Source of the DNA: Verticillium longisporum
Taxonomy: Eukaryota; Ascomycota; Sordariomycetes; Glomerellales; Plectosphaerellaceae
Assembly: GCA_019188255.1 (NCBI GenBank)
Contig: JAETXT010000004.1
Location: 4,836,001-4,900,000 of the forward strand
Direction of reading: 5' to 3'
DNA length: 64,000 bases
Below the pieces are notes generated by a model. The model had not been told where the DNA came from and made no database searches. It was given only the letters and a program-made list of their open reading frames with translations. A program made the position numbers and the translations under genes. Every line of letters begins with the position of its first letter. The first letter of the stretch is position 1. Below, piece by piece: positions 54,201 through 64,000 of this stretch.

Positions 54201-56301
54201 GGCGTAAAGTATTCTATATAAGTTATAAGATTTATAAAGGAGTAATTAAATAGTACTATTATTAGGCCTTATTTAATAAAATAGCTAGACTCCTAAGATA
54301 TATTTCTAGTATATTTTTACTTTCTATTACTTCTATTTATCTAATATTAAGTATTTTTATAAAATTTAATTAATATATTAATTAAATTAATTCCCTTTAA
54401 AGGAATCGATATATATCTTTTTAAATATAATATTAAAATAATTAAATATATTATAATTAATTTAGAATTATTTATTTTCTAAATAGAATATAGGTTTATT
54501 TAAAGGAGCTATTATTATTAAGATAAATATAGGCTTTAATTAATTAAGAGAAATAGGGAACAGTACTTCTTAGTTAATTCGTAATATAGGAGTTCCGGAT
54601 AGGTTAAAAAGGTTAATCTTTATAGCTATTAGAATAATAGAGTAATTCTTATAAATATTATCCTTATATAATATATAATTATTTTTAGATATTTTAATAA
54701 ATAATTAAAGGAATTATAATAAAAGTAAATAAAAAGGAAAAATATAGAATAGATTATAAATTAAAAGAAGAAAGTAGAAGGAAGAGAGAGATTATAATAA
54801 TAAAAGAGAATAAGAAAATAGTATTTAGAGAATAGAATAATAGATTATATTATTATTTTAATTAAGTTATTTATAAATAAGAAGAGTATTCAAGAAGTAA
54901 ATAAAGGAGGTTTATAGGTTTAATATTTATATATAAAAGAGAAAAAGGATTCTTTAATTAAAATAAAGGTTCCCTTTCCTTTTTATAATAATAGATTATA
55001 AAATTAATTATTCTATTAAGAGGTTTATTAATTCTAAGTAATTTAGTAATAAGTTATTATCCTAGCTAGGAAAGAAGGGGGGGATTAATAAATCTATTAA
55101 GAGATTATTAAATTAAGTAATTAAATTAAATAATATTATTCTAATTATTATTCCTTTCTTATTCTATTCTTAAAAGTAATAGGAGCTATTATACTTTCTA
55201 TATTCTTCCTTCTTCTTATTTAAAATATAACTATTAATAATATTATTATAAATTCTTTTAATTAAAAATCGTAATTCCTTTTAAATTAAATTCTTAAGCT
55301 TTATACTATTAAGGACGATTATTTTAATAATTACTTTTAATTATATAAATTTAATAATTAATTTAAGAAAAAGAAGTCTAAATATATAATAGATATTAAT
55401 AATTTCTATATTCTTATAAATTCTATTCCTTTAATTAAGAGCTATTCTATATATTAATTAATACTTTTTAAATTATTAATCTATTTTATATAATAGGCCT
55501 TTATAGATAATAAAAGTAAAAATAGTAATCTTCTTCTTTAATACTTTAAATTTATCTTTAAATTAATTATCTTTAATATTAATTCCTAATTTAATATTAT
55601 TAAGTAATTCTAGAGAATAATAAAATAAATAAAATAGAATTTTAATAATATCTCTTTATTTCTTAATATTTATAAGAATTAGAAGCTATTTATATTTAAT
55701 AGTTTCCTTATTTAAGTATTCTATTATTATATCTTTATTATTTCTAAGCTAAGTAAACCTTTTAAGTTATTCTTTATTAAGATTATTTATTATTATTTAA
55801 CTCTATTCTCGTTAATTATATAAAGTTTTAAAGGTATTAATTATAATCCTTATAAAAGCTATAAGGAGAATTAGTAATTAACCTTTTTAGCTTCTAATTA
55901 AATTAATATTATATATCTTTATTTCTAATATATCTCCTTTCTTAATTATATTAATTATATTAATTATATTTATAAGGAATATAAGTATAGCTTCTAGGAT
56001 AGCCTTTCCGACTTTGTTTAGATATTTTAGAAGGGGTATATATATCCTAAGTCTAAGGTTATCTTCTATAATCCGATTAAAGCCCTTAATTAAGGTCCTC
56101 TTCTTTATTAGGACGAGTTCGATAACCCTCTTAATCCTATTTATAGTCCTCGGAGCTTAACCTTTTACTATTACCCTATTTGTAAGCTACTAGAGCTTAT
56201 AAGGATATAGTAGCTTAATTAAGACCTTATATTAATATTTAACTTTAGGTTTTATATTTTTATAAATAATTAGCTTATTATAGATAAGATTAAGGAGAAT
56301 A
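51211..56301. other. RIP-type AT-rich block, left part
   Basis: Abrupt change to strongly AT-rich, TA-rich sequence with no open frame beyond about 60 codons over 5 kb. This is the pattern left by repeat-induced point mutation on old transposons (C to T, mainly in CpA). No element in this part is recognisable to me. Confidence 0.8.
51270..51316. repeat. Perfect 14-bp inverted repeat near the AT-block boundary
   Basis: ATTTAAATAGTTAA (51270-51283) and its reverse complement TTAACTATTTAAAT (51303-51316), separated by 19 nt. It lies ~60 nt inside the boundary and could be the terminus of the decayed element or a hairpin; chance is possible in such AT-rich DNA. Confidence 0.4.
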
Positions 56302-56350
56302 ACGTAATCCACAAGCGAGTGGTTCACCCATGCGAGTGGTTCACTTCACC
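56302..56350 (+). repeat. Terminal inverted repeat, left
   Basis: Contains two copies of the word GCGAGTGGTTCAC in direct orientation, likely transposase-binding sites. Pairs with 58113-58161. Confidence 0.9.
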
Positions 56351-56408
56351 CCGACCCGACAAACATTCCGAGGAAAACCTCAACCCAAACGCCGTAAATC
56401 AATTAAAA

Positions 56409-58063
56409 TCACTCCTCCTCGTCTTTTGCAGACGATGAGATAGCTACCTGACAAGTTCTCGCGTTGTGGCCGGTCTTCCCGCATACGCTACAGCATCGTT
56501 TCTTCGGCTGGGACCACGACGCGGGACCCGGGTTCTGCAGCGTTTCCTCTTTTATCTGGATATCTACTTCCTTCTGAGCAATCTTGTCCTGTCCCTCGCC
56601 TACAGCCATGCTTCCTCCTTCCCGGAGACGTAGCTTTTTGGCCCTCCGGCGTCGGCTTAGTGTAGCATTTTCCTCTCGAAGGATCATAACCTCTGACTTC
56701 AAAAGAGCGATCTGGTGCATAACACCCCGCGTCCCCTTCGCAAGATAGTCAACAGCATCTAAAATTGACGTTGGGGAGCTTCCCTGGTGGCGTGAGATTC
56801 GCCCTTTGATGAAGTCAGTCTGGGAACCTGCCTCGAGCAGGTTAGTGGGCGTCTTAGAGACCCAAGAATCACGCTCCCCGTGGGACGTCCCCGGAGGCGT
56901 CGTCGTCCTCAACCTCACATCCAGCTTTGACAGGACTGTTTCCGGGTTATGGGGGACAAGCCCCGCTCCTCGAAAGCCTCCCTGGATGTTTTTTCTGTCA
57001 TTGCTTGCTGAAATGCAGCCGAAAACGCCGGGAAGAAGTCCTCTTTGCTGATGTGCGTTGTACCCGCCCTCATCCTATCCTCGATTTGCCGACCGTATGC
57101 TTTCTTTAGTGGGCCAAAACACCCAACATCGAGAGGCTGGAGTAGATGTGACGAATGAGGAGGCATACAGAGTGTGATGATGTTGTTCTCCTTGCAGTAG
57201 AGTTCGAAGTCGACCGAGTGGTGACTTTCGTGGCCATCCAGGATCAGTAGGCGATAACCGCCCGAAGTACGGGACTTTGTATGCCTGTCAAAATGCCGAA
57301 TCCATTCCAGACCAATATCATTCGTCGTCCAGCCGTTTGGAGATGTTGCGATTCTCCAGTCGCGAGAAATCGCGTCGTCCTGGTACCAGCTCGAGAGGTG
57401 GTACTTGCCCGAAACCACGATGAACGGCGGGACGGAGAAACCCAACGCGCCAACGCCCTGGATCACCGTAACCCATTCCCGGTTGCCTGGCTGCCTCATC
57501 TTCACATTGGACCGTCTTTCCGAACTGGTCACGACCATTCCGTTGGCGATAACGCCCATCTGGAAGCCGGTCTCGTCAAAGTTGTACATGTCAGCCTCTT
57601 GGATGCCGTACTTGGCGATCATGTTATGCACGAGGCGGAACCACGCGTTTATCGCGTCCGGATCTTCGCATTGGGCCCTCTTGTAGTCGTACTTGCGAAA
57701 GAAACGCGTCCGGAGCTCTGGTTGCCGTTTGACGAAGTTTGCGGCCCAGTTCTTCCCGACGCGTGGCGCGTCACGGTCGGCAAGCAGGCGATTCGCCATA
57801 TCTCCGACCTCACCCAACCGGGGAGGGTAAGATCGCGCATCTAGGTCAAGGATATATTCGACAATAGTTTTCTCTTCTAGTACTGTTAATTTGGCAGAAT
57901 TGGGCGGGCTTTCGCGTCGGGAGGGTTTGCCCTTCTGGCGTCGGAGGAGCGTCGTTAAGGGGACGGTGTAGATCCTCGCAGCACTCCGGGCGCTTAGGTT
58001 CGGGTCATTGTCCATAGCTTGGATAGCAAGGAATAATTGACCTTCTTTTGAAAGAGTCTCCAT
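56409..58063 (-). pseudogene. Fot1-like transposase, single-base frameshift
   Basis: The first frame (58063-56915) has an N-terminal psq-type HTH (NLSARSAARIYTVPLTTLLRR, in parts), a CENP-B-type HTH (GKNWAANFVKRQPELRTRFF) and a DDE domain: YNFDETGFQMG (first D), LLILDGHESHHS (second D), and PLDVGCFGPLKKAY (third D, in the LQPLDV context). Just after SREAF the frame changes at a T run (56973-56975 on the plus strand, three A). One more base lets it continue as RGAGLVPHNPETVLSKLDVR in the 56918-56409 frame. The C-terminus has a Leu/Glu helix and a CCHC zinc knuckle (CSVCGKTGHNARTC). ~550 aa in all, the family norm. Only this indel prevents a full transposase. Confidence 0.88.
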
Positions 58064-58112
58064 CGCGGGCGGAGGTGGAATCTGTAGAATTCAGGTGTAG
58101 GTCGTGGGCCCG

Positions 58113-58161
58113 GGCGAAGTGAACCACTCGCTTGGGTGAACCACTCGCTTGTGGATTACGT
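58113..58161 (-). repeat. Terminal inverted repeat, right
   Basis: Reverse complement of the left repeat apart from two bases, with the same internal doubling of GCGAGTGGTTCAC. Confidence 0.9.
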
Positions 58162-58700
58162 TATTAATTATTAAGTTTAATAATTAATCCTTTATTTTCT
58201 AGTCCCCTATTAATAATAAGAGTATAATATAAGCTATATCTATAAATAATGTCTTCCTAGATAAACTTTATAATAGCCTTTAATATATTTATTCTAATTA
58301 AGTAGGCTTCGATATAATTAGTAAATCTATACCTAGCTTCTACTAAATAGTAGTTATAAAGGTATTAAACGTTAAAATAGATATAAGTAAAGGGGAGGGA
58401 GTCTATAATTAGCTTAGGAAATATTAAAGGGTTACCTCTCTATAATCCTCTTACTACTTAATATATAGGATAAGCTTTAATTATTATCTTAACCTATTAA
58501 TATATATTATCCTATTAAAAGTTAAATAAGATTGATTAATAGATTACTTTATATCCCTAATACCCTAACTCTTTATATACTATTATAATTAGAATAACCT
58601 ATATATTAGAATTATTAATAATTCTCTATAAATAAGATTATACTTTATTAGGGTAGATCTAAAGGAAATTATCTTTAAGGAAAACTTTTATTATTATTCT

Positions 58701-58806
58701 TATTAAGAGGGCTTTACTATTTATATAAACCCTGATTTATTACTTTAGCTATACCTAAGAGCTCTAAATCGGTAGAGTAGGTAATATAAGGGTTATAATT
58801 ATTAAT
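58701..58806 (+). repeat. RIP-mutated copy of the repeat at 63895
   Basis: Aligns base for base with 63895-64000 from TATTAAGAGGGC (intact copy TGTTGAGAGGGC) onward. Most differences are C-to-T or G-to-A in this copy. Confidence 0.85.
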
Positions 58807-59122
58807 AATTCTATCTCTCTAAATCACTGCTACCTACGTAAATTAGATATACCTATCTAATTCACCGATTACGTAAGCTATAAACTACGTACTCCTGAGA
58901 GCTATAAATCCTAGCCCCGGTAATTACTATATCGGTGAATCCTATATAGTAATTACCGACCTAGGTAATCCCCTAATATTAGTTTAATACTAGCTATCTT
59001 TTCTTTATAGATAGGATTGCCTAAAGGATTAATATTAGGCTCTATTACCTATATTAATAGCTACTCTAATATGCTTATAATCCTCTAGTCTCTAGTATAT
59101 TAGATCTACTATCCTAATCTAT

Positions 59123-59126
59123 AAAA

Positions 59127-59157
<31 letters not shown>
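59123..59157. repeat. (AAAT)n microsatellite
   Basis: About eight tandem TAAA units within the AT-rich block. Confidence 0.85.
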
Positions 59158-59158
<1 letters not shown>

Positions 59159-61289
59159 AATAGGAGAATAATAGATAGAATAAGGAAAAATATAGCTTAA
59201 TACTACTATTCCTATAAACGCTAAATCCCTAATCCCTAGCGCTATAGATTAATTAAACTAGCTACTAAATAGCTTTCTAAGGAAACGAATTAAAGTATAA
59301 TTAAATAATAGGAATAGGCTTTTAAACCTTTTAATAAAGGAAATAAATAATAATTAAATAATATAATAGCTAATTAAATAGCGTTCTTATAATAGCTAAA
59401 TATAGGCTCCTAAAGTCTCTAAATCGCTAATATATTAATAGAAAGTAGAAGAATAATTATTATTACCCTTTTTATTAGCTTTCTCGATAGGAATAATAGA
59501 ATTAAACCGCCTTTAATAGGAATAATAGAATTAAACTGCTTAAATAGGATTAATAGACCCTATTAAACTAATTTAGTAAATATTATACTCTATAGATCTA
59601 TATATTTAATTAATAAATTATAGTAATTCTATTCCTTTTACCTTCCCTCTTCCCTATAACGATTCTTTATTTTTAAGATTAACTAGCTTAATCTATTATT
59701 TTAGAGCTCTAACATTACTAAATCCCTATTTTTACTACTCTCTCTCTCTCTCCTTTTCTCTTATCCCGGCCTCGATAATACTATTTAAATATAAAGCCCC
59801 TACGCCTATTACCCCTCCTACTAAGAGAGTAGTAAAGCGTAAGAACTTAATTAATACTAATCGTAAGAGCTATTAATCTACGATATAATATATATATATA
59901 GTAATATTTATAAAGTCCCCTATTTAGGGTATTTAAAGCCTTATCTTATTAGTAAATAAACTAAAACTAACGTTAATAGTATATATTACGATTTAGAGCT
60001 TAAGGGTTCCTATTACTATAAATATACTTCTAAGTATTCTTATAAATTAATATAAGCTTCTATAATCTCTATTTTCTAGTATTTATAGCTCTAATAATTA
60101 TTATCTATAATCTAGTTAGGGCATTTAAGCCTATTATAAAGTTTTTAGCTATTTAAGATAAAAATAATAAACTAATAAGCTCTCTTCTCTATTATTTCCC
60201 TAATTATCTAATTATATAATTAATTAATAGGGGATATAGAATATAGAGAAATAGTATATTATTATAAAGGGTATATTAATAATTACTAAAGAAGAGGAAA
60301 TAAAAAGGGGTAATAACCCTAATAAGGACCTTAATAGTTTTTATAATATTAACTATAAAGCGGCTAAGCGGGCTATAGCTCTATAGCTCTTTAACTACCT
60401 CTAATAGGACTCGCTAGAGTAATTAAACTCGGATTCTTCGGATTCCGAGGCCTAGTCCGCTTTATAGAGCAGTTACTTTACTATTTTACTAATTATAGGG
60501 TTATCGTTTTTACTTCTAAGGTACTCGTTTTTAAGCTTTACTATATTTTTACTAATATTAATTACTTTTACCCTTTAATTATTCTTTTCTTAATATTTAA
60601 TTTATCCTTTAATCTTAATTATAACTTTATTAAAGCTTATTAGCGCTTCTAATACTTAATTTAGCGCTCCTTTAATTATTAAATCTATAGGGTTATCGCC
60701 TCTAGCGATCTAATAAATTTCATCGATTTTATATTCTTTATAGCTTTACTATAATACTATAAGATCTATTATTAAGCATTTCTCTACTATTATATTTAAT
60801 TAAATTAAATATTAATAGAATAAATAGCTATTAATATAGATAATTATCTATAGGAATAGTAATTCTAAATATTTATAGATCTCTTAGAATATCTATTTAA
60901 AGATATAAGCTATATTAAAGCTATTAATTATCCTATAGATCTTATTAATTAGAATTAAATATATAACCTATTTATATTTAATAGATTATTAATAGAGGAT
61001 ATTATTATATACTATAAAGGCATTCTCTTAATTATAGTTATAAAGGTTAGGAATAATTAAAAATAGCGCTAATAAGTTTTCGTAATTCGCTAGCGTATAT
61101 ATAGCGCTTTATAGACTAACTCCTCTACGATTACGATAAATACGTAGTAGTATTTATAGACGATATCGTAATAGCTTTAGATATAGAGGACGAATATATA
61201 GTATACCTAAATACTATTTTAAATCTCTTCTCTAAAAGGGAATCTTACTTTTAGCGCTTAAATCGTTTATCGGATACTTATCTATATAG

Positions 61290-61366
61290 TGTAACGCCCT
61301 AGCCCGGTCGTTACTAGGACACTAGGCAGGACACCCCGCAGGCGATCGGACGCGCTGCACGGACCT
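61290..61366 (+). repeat. LTR-like start in an unusually GC-rich island
   Basis: Begins TGTAACGCCCTAGCCCGG, the TG-start style of fungal Ty3/gypsy LTRs, and stays GC-rich for ~75 bp in an otherwise AT-rich block. It lies 1 kb upstream of decayed gag sequence in the same orientation, so it may be that element's 5' LTR. The LTR end and the other LTR were not found. Confidence 0.4.
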
Positions 61367-62199
61367 ATAGGATTACTCACGTAACCGTAACTAGATTACG
61401 ATTCTTAAAGTAATCCGGTTATTAACTATATTGTAACCTAAGTAATAGGATTACGATAAGAAAGGTAAGCTATTTAATATAGACTTATTAACTTAATACG
61501 ATAAGGATAGAATAATAGGTATATAAGGATAGGTATTTAGTACTTATAGATATATTCTTTTTTACGATAATAATTAATCTAAGTCTTACTTTATATTTAT
61601 TATAATAAGTATATAACGCTTTACGATACTATATCGTCTTAGAGTTATAACCTAAGCTTCTATAAATAGTAACCTTAACCTTCTAATAGTATTCCCCTTT
61701 CGGAAGCTATTAGGTTATAATATTTTAATTACTCTTATTTAGTAGGTTTACTTTATAATACTAAGTAATACTTATTATAGGAAAATATCGATTAATAGCG
61801 TTAGAAATAGCGCTAATAACTTAGCCGCTATAATCTAGGAACTCCGTTTAGAGAATAAATAGCTCCGAGCTTTAATATAATAATTTTAAGGCGGAACGAG
61901 TATAAAGGCTCTTCCCCTTAATTATTTAATAGTAACTTTAAAGTATTTTAGTCTTTTATTACCTAAGTACGCTAGTACTATAAAGCTAATAAGGGTTAAC
62001 TTAAGTATTAGGGCGAGAAGGTCGCTAATACCTCCTCTTACTTTAAAAGGGACGCTTTATATTAATTCGAACCTTTTATTAAAAACTATTCTATTAATAT
62101 TAAGAAAGAAGATATAAAGTAGACTATTTAGGATATCTATACTAGTATAAACGTATTCGAAGAAGCTATTAAAGGAGCGTTTAAGGACGTAGACGAGGA

Positions 62200-62700
62200 A
62201 CGATAAAACGAAAGAAAAACCTTTAACTTAAATAGATAGGGCTAGCTATTAAGTACGCTACGGAGTTTCGACTCTTAATTAATCGACTCGATTAGATAGA
62301 GTCCGCTCTTATAGCCCGTTTCTACGAGGGACTTAAAGACGCTATTAAGGATAACTTTATTCGGGAGGATAGACCCGAAACCTTTATTAAGTATATCGCT
62401 ATAGCTATTAAGATCGACGATCGTTAATACGAATATAGAATAGAAAAGGGACGGAAGCCCGCTATAGGACTATAGAACCCTCGTATCCCCTATTACCGAT
62501 CTAATTAAGGATATAAGTATTAGTATAATAAACCCTATATTAATATAGCTTAGGGATAGACTACTTATATAGGACCTATAGAGCTCGATAATACTAGATA
62601 TAGTAAACTAAAGGATCTCAAGGATATAAAATACTATAACTATAGTAAAAACGGGTATATAGCTCGAGAATACTAGTAACCTAAGAAACCCTAGAAACCT
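62200..62700 (+). pseudogene. RIP-decayed Ty3/gypsy-type gag with lost zinc knuckle
   Basis: The plus-strand frame around 62320-62430 reads YEGLKDAIKDNFIRED and ETFIKYIAIAIKIDDR, then a TAA where a CAA (Gln) is expected, a motif of fungal gypsy Gag. At 62626-62676 the frame reads YKYYNYSKNGYIAREY, the skeleton of a CCHC knuckle in which TGT codons became TAT and the His codon became TAT. These are precisely C-to-T/G-to-A effects. No function remains. Confidence 0.75.
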
Positions 62701-63894
62701 ATAAATAAACGATAACTTAATTATATTTAATATTAGGACTATATTAAAATTAATTAGACTTTATATTATTAGGACGATTATTTAACTTATAAAGATAGTA
62801 AGGAATAGAATAGATAGTTCTCTAGGGTATTTACGGGATAAAGAACCCTAGCTATAATAATTACTACTAAGAAGGAGAAACGAATCTAGAAATAGGCTTA
62901 GTAAGTAATACTAGAGACCTAGGAAATCGATATAGACGAAGAAAGGGCTTATAAATAAGCTTACCCGGAATTATAGACTATACCCTATATTAGACTTATA
63001 AGTAATAAGGAATAGGACGAATATATATAAGTAAATTAGGAGGAGGAACCTCCTTTAGGATAGCTTTAACTCTATATCCTAATATAGACTTACGTAGTTA
63101 ATAACCTTAATAAGGATTATAATCCCCTTATACTATAGGATAAACTTATCTATTATAGGATTAAGCTATAGAAGGCTAGCGCTCGAAAGTAAGAAAGTAT
63201 AAAGGAAAACGTATAACTTATAGTAGGAGATTATCTAATACTATACTATATCTACGAATAATATTATTAATTATTCTAGCCCGAATATATCTACAACGAT
63301 TATAAATATTATTTTAAAGAAAAGGCTATATACCGATTTCTCCTATATAACTATTAGACTAAGCTATAAGTAATAGTAGAGTTCAAATAAGAAAACTATA
63401 AATAGATCCTATATATAGACGAATATAGTTAAGGTTGGCTTATATTATAATTAGACCCAGCTTATTATAATAAATACTATTAAGATAATACTAGATAGGA
63501 GGACTATAATAATAATATATATATAAAGTATTATATAATTAAGGCTAGAGATTAGAGGCTTTATTATATAAAATATATTAAGAAGCTATTCTTTAGGGTC
63601 TATTATAAGGACGACGATAACCTCGACTTAAGTAGTCTAAATATAATATAGCTACCTATTACGCTACCGCTTTCGGGAAAAGGTAAGTATTAATCGGATA
63701 AGGATAACGATCGATAAAGGAAGTAAGAGTAATCTACTTAGCTAAATAAACCTATAATATAAACTACCTCTATATAAGAATAAACGTAAGAGGAAGATAA
63801 GTAAGTACACTACTAAATAGTAGCGTTTAGGGTAACTATATAAGCCCTAAATATATTAATAAGAATAAGATTATATAGAAATATAAAGAGGAAC

Positions 63895-64000
63895 TGTTGA
63901 GAGGGCTTCACTGCTTATGTGAACCCCGTTTCATTGCTTTGGCTGTGCCTGAGAGCTCTGAATAGGTAGGGTAGGTGATATAAGTCTTGTGATGTAGTTG
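63895..64000 (+). mobile_element. Start of an unmutated repeat element (LTR-like), cut by the window end
   Basis: Normal base composition returns abruptly at TGTTGAGAGGGCTTCACTGC and runs to the window end. A purine-rich AAAGAGGAA precedes it. The TG start suggests an LTR. Its decayed twin lies at 58701. Total length and content are unknown. Confidence 0.6.

Larger units (their letters stand above)
56302..58161 (-). mobile_element. Fot1/pogo-like Tc1-mariner DNA transposon, nearly complete, 1,860 bp
   Basis: Flanked by TA (56300-56301 and 58162-58163), the target duplication of Tc1/mariner elements. Terminal inverted repeats begin ACGTAATCCACAAGCGAGTG and match over ~49 bp with two differences. 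Inside is one transposase region on the minus strand. Base composition is that of ordinary genes, in sharp contrast to RIP-mutated DNA on both sides, so the element inserted after the surroundings were mutated. Confidence 0.92.
58162..63894. other. RIP-type AT-rich block, right part, nested decayed retroelements
   Basis: Same TA-rich, frame-poor sequence as the left part. It contains a RIP-mutated copy of the repeat seen intact at 63895, a microsatellite, an LTR-like GC island and decayed gag sequence, annotated separately. No intact gene. Confidence 0.8.

Noticed and set aside
58701..64000. One 5.2-kb LTR retrotransposon bounded by the two matching repeats
   Set aside because: The two copies differ greatly in mutation load, and the gag plus LTR-like start at 61290 imply nesting rather than one element.
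1..64000. CRISPR arrays, operons, bacterial signals
   Set aside because: Spliceosomal introns and gene content are fungal; no regularly spaced repeats are present.

Overview
The window is nuclear DNA of a filamentous ascomycete, most likely a Sordariomycete. Genes carry short 47-100 nt introns with GTAAGT/GTATGT-type donors and CTAAC-like branch sites. The gene content is typical of Pezizomycotina: small secreted cysteine-rich proteins, GPI-anchored fasciclin and S41-type proteins, scytalone dehydratase, a Zn2Cys6 regulator, a Tad1-like LINE and a Fot1/pogo-like transposon. The last ~13 kb look RIP-degraded: extremely AT-rich, packed with TA, and almost free of open frames. Exon boundaries below were deduced by hand from splice consensus and reading phase; the joined exons keep frame except where a break is noted.

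Layout. 1-258: tail of a cut gene. 1060-1821: a secreted Kex2-type repeat precursor with four KR-Gln sites and five C-x5-C motifs. 4.1-5.5 kb: an APH-fold kinase-like protein and a small secreted eight-cysteine protein. 5.96-9.77 kb: a frameshifted LINE. 10.5-15.0 kb: a GPI-anchored S41-like protease and a two-domain fasciclin protein. 16-22.7 kb: DUF4291, a CDF cation transporter, a beta-hydroxyacid dehydrogenase and a PXB/DUF3818 protein. 23.5-26.7 kb: a second secreted cysteine-rich protein, a GFA-domain protein and two doubtful genes. 27.3-31.7 kb: an aldo-keto reductase and a zinc alcohol dehydrogenase. 31.9-40.9 kb: a signal-peptide/single-TM surface protein and a Dap1-like heme protein (both frameshifted), a basic low-complexity protein, scytalone dehydratase of DHN-melanin synthesis, and a large multi-TM protein.

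42.97-51.26 kb looks like a small metabolic group: a cytochrome P450 on the minus strand, divergent from a 4CL-like acyl-CoA ligase on the plus strand, followed by a Zn2Cys6 transcription factor. The regulator's last codons are written in the AT-rich DNA, so the euchromatin/RIP boundary falls inside its reading frame.

51.2-64 kb is decayed repeat DNA. Within it sit a 1,860-bp Fot1-like element with normal base composition, near-perfect terminal inverted repeats and a TA target duplication; a decayed Ty3/gypsy-type gag with the zinc-knuckle cysteines turned to tyrosine; and two copies of one ~106-bp sequence, one RIP-mutated (58701) and one unmutated (63895). These give a relative chronology of insertions.

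The most unusual items are the Kex2 repeat precursor, the P450-ligase-regulator group with a stop at P450 codon 10 and a repeat-capped regulator, and the nested young and old elements in the AT-rich block. Several genes carry single-base indels, some in homopolymers, so read or assembly errors must be excluded before any is called a pseudogene.
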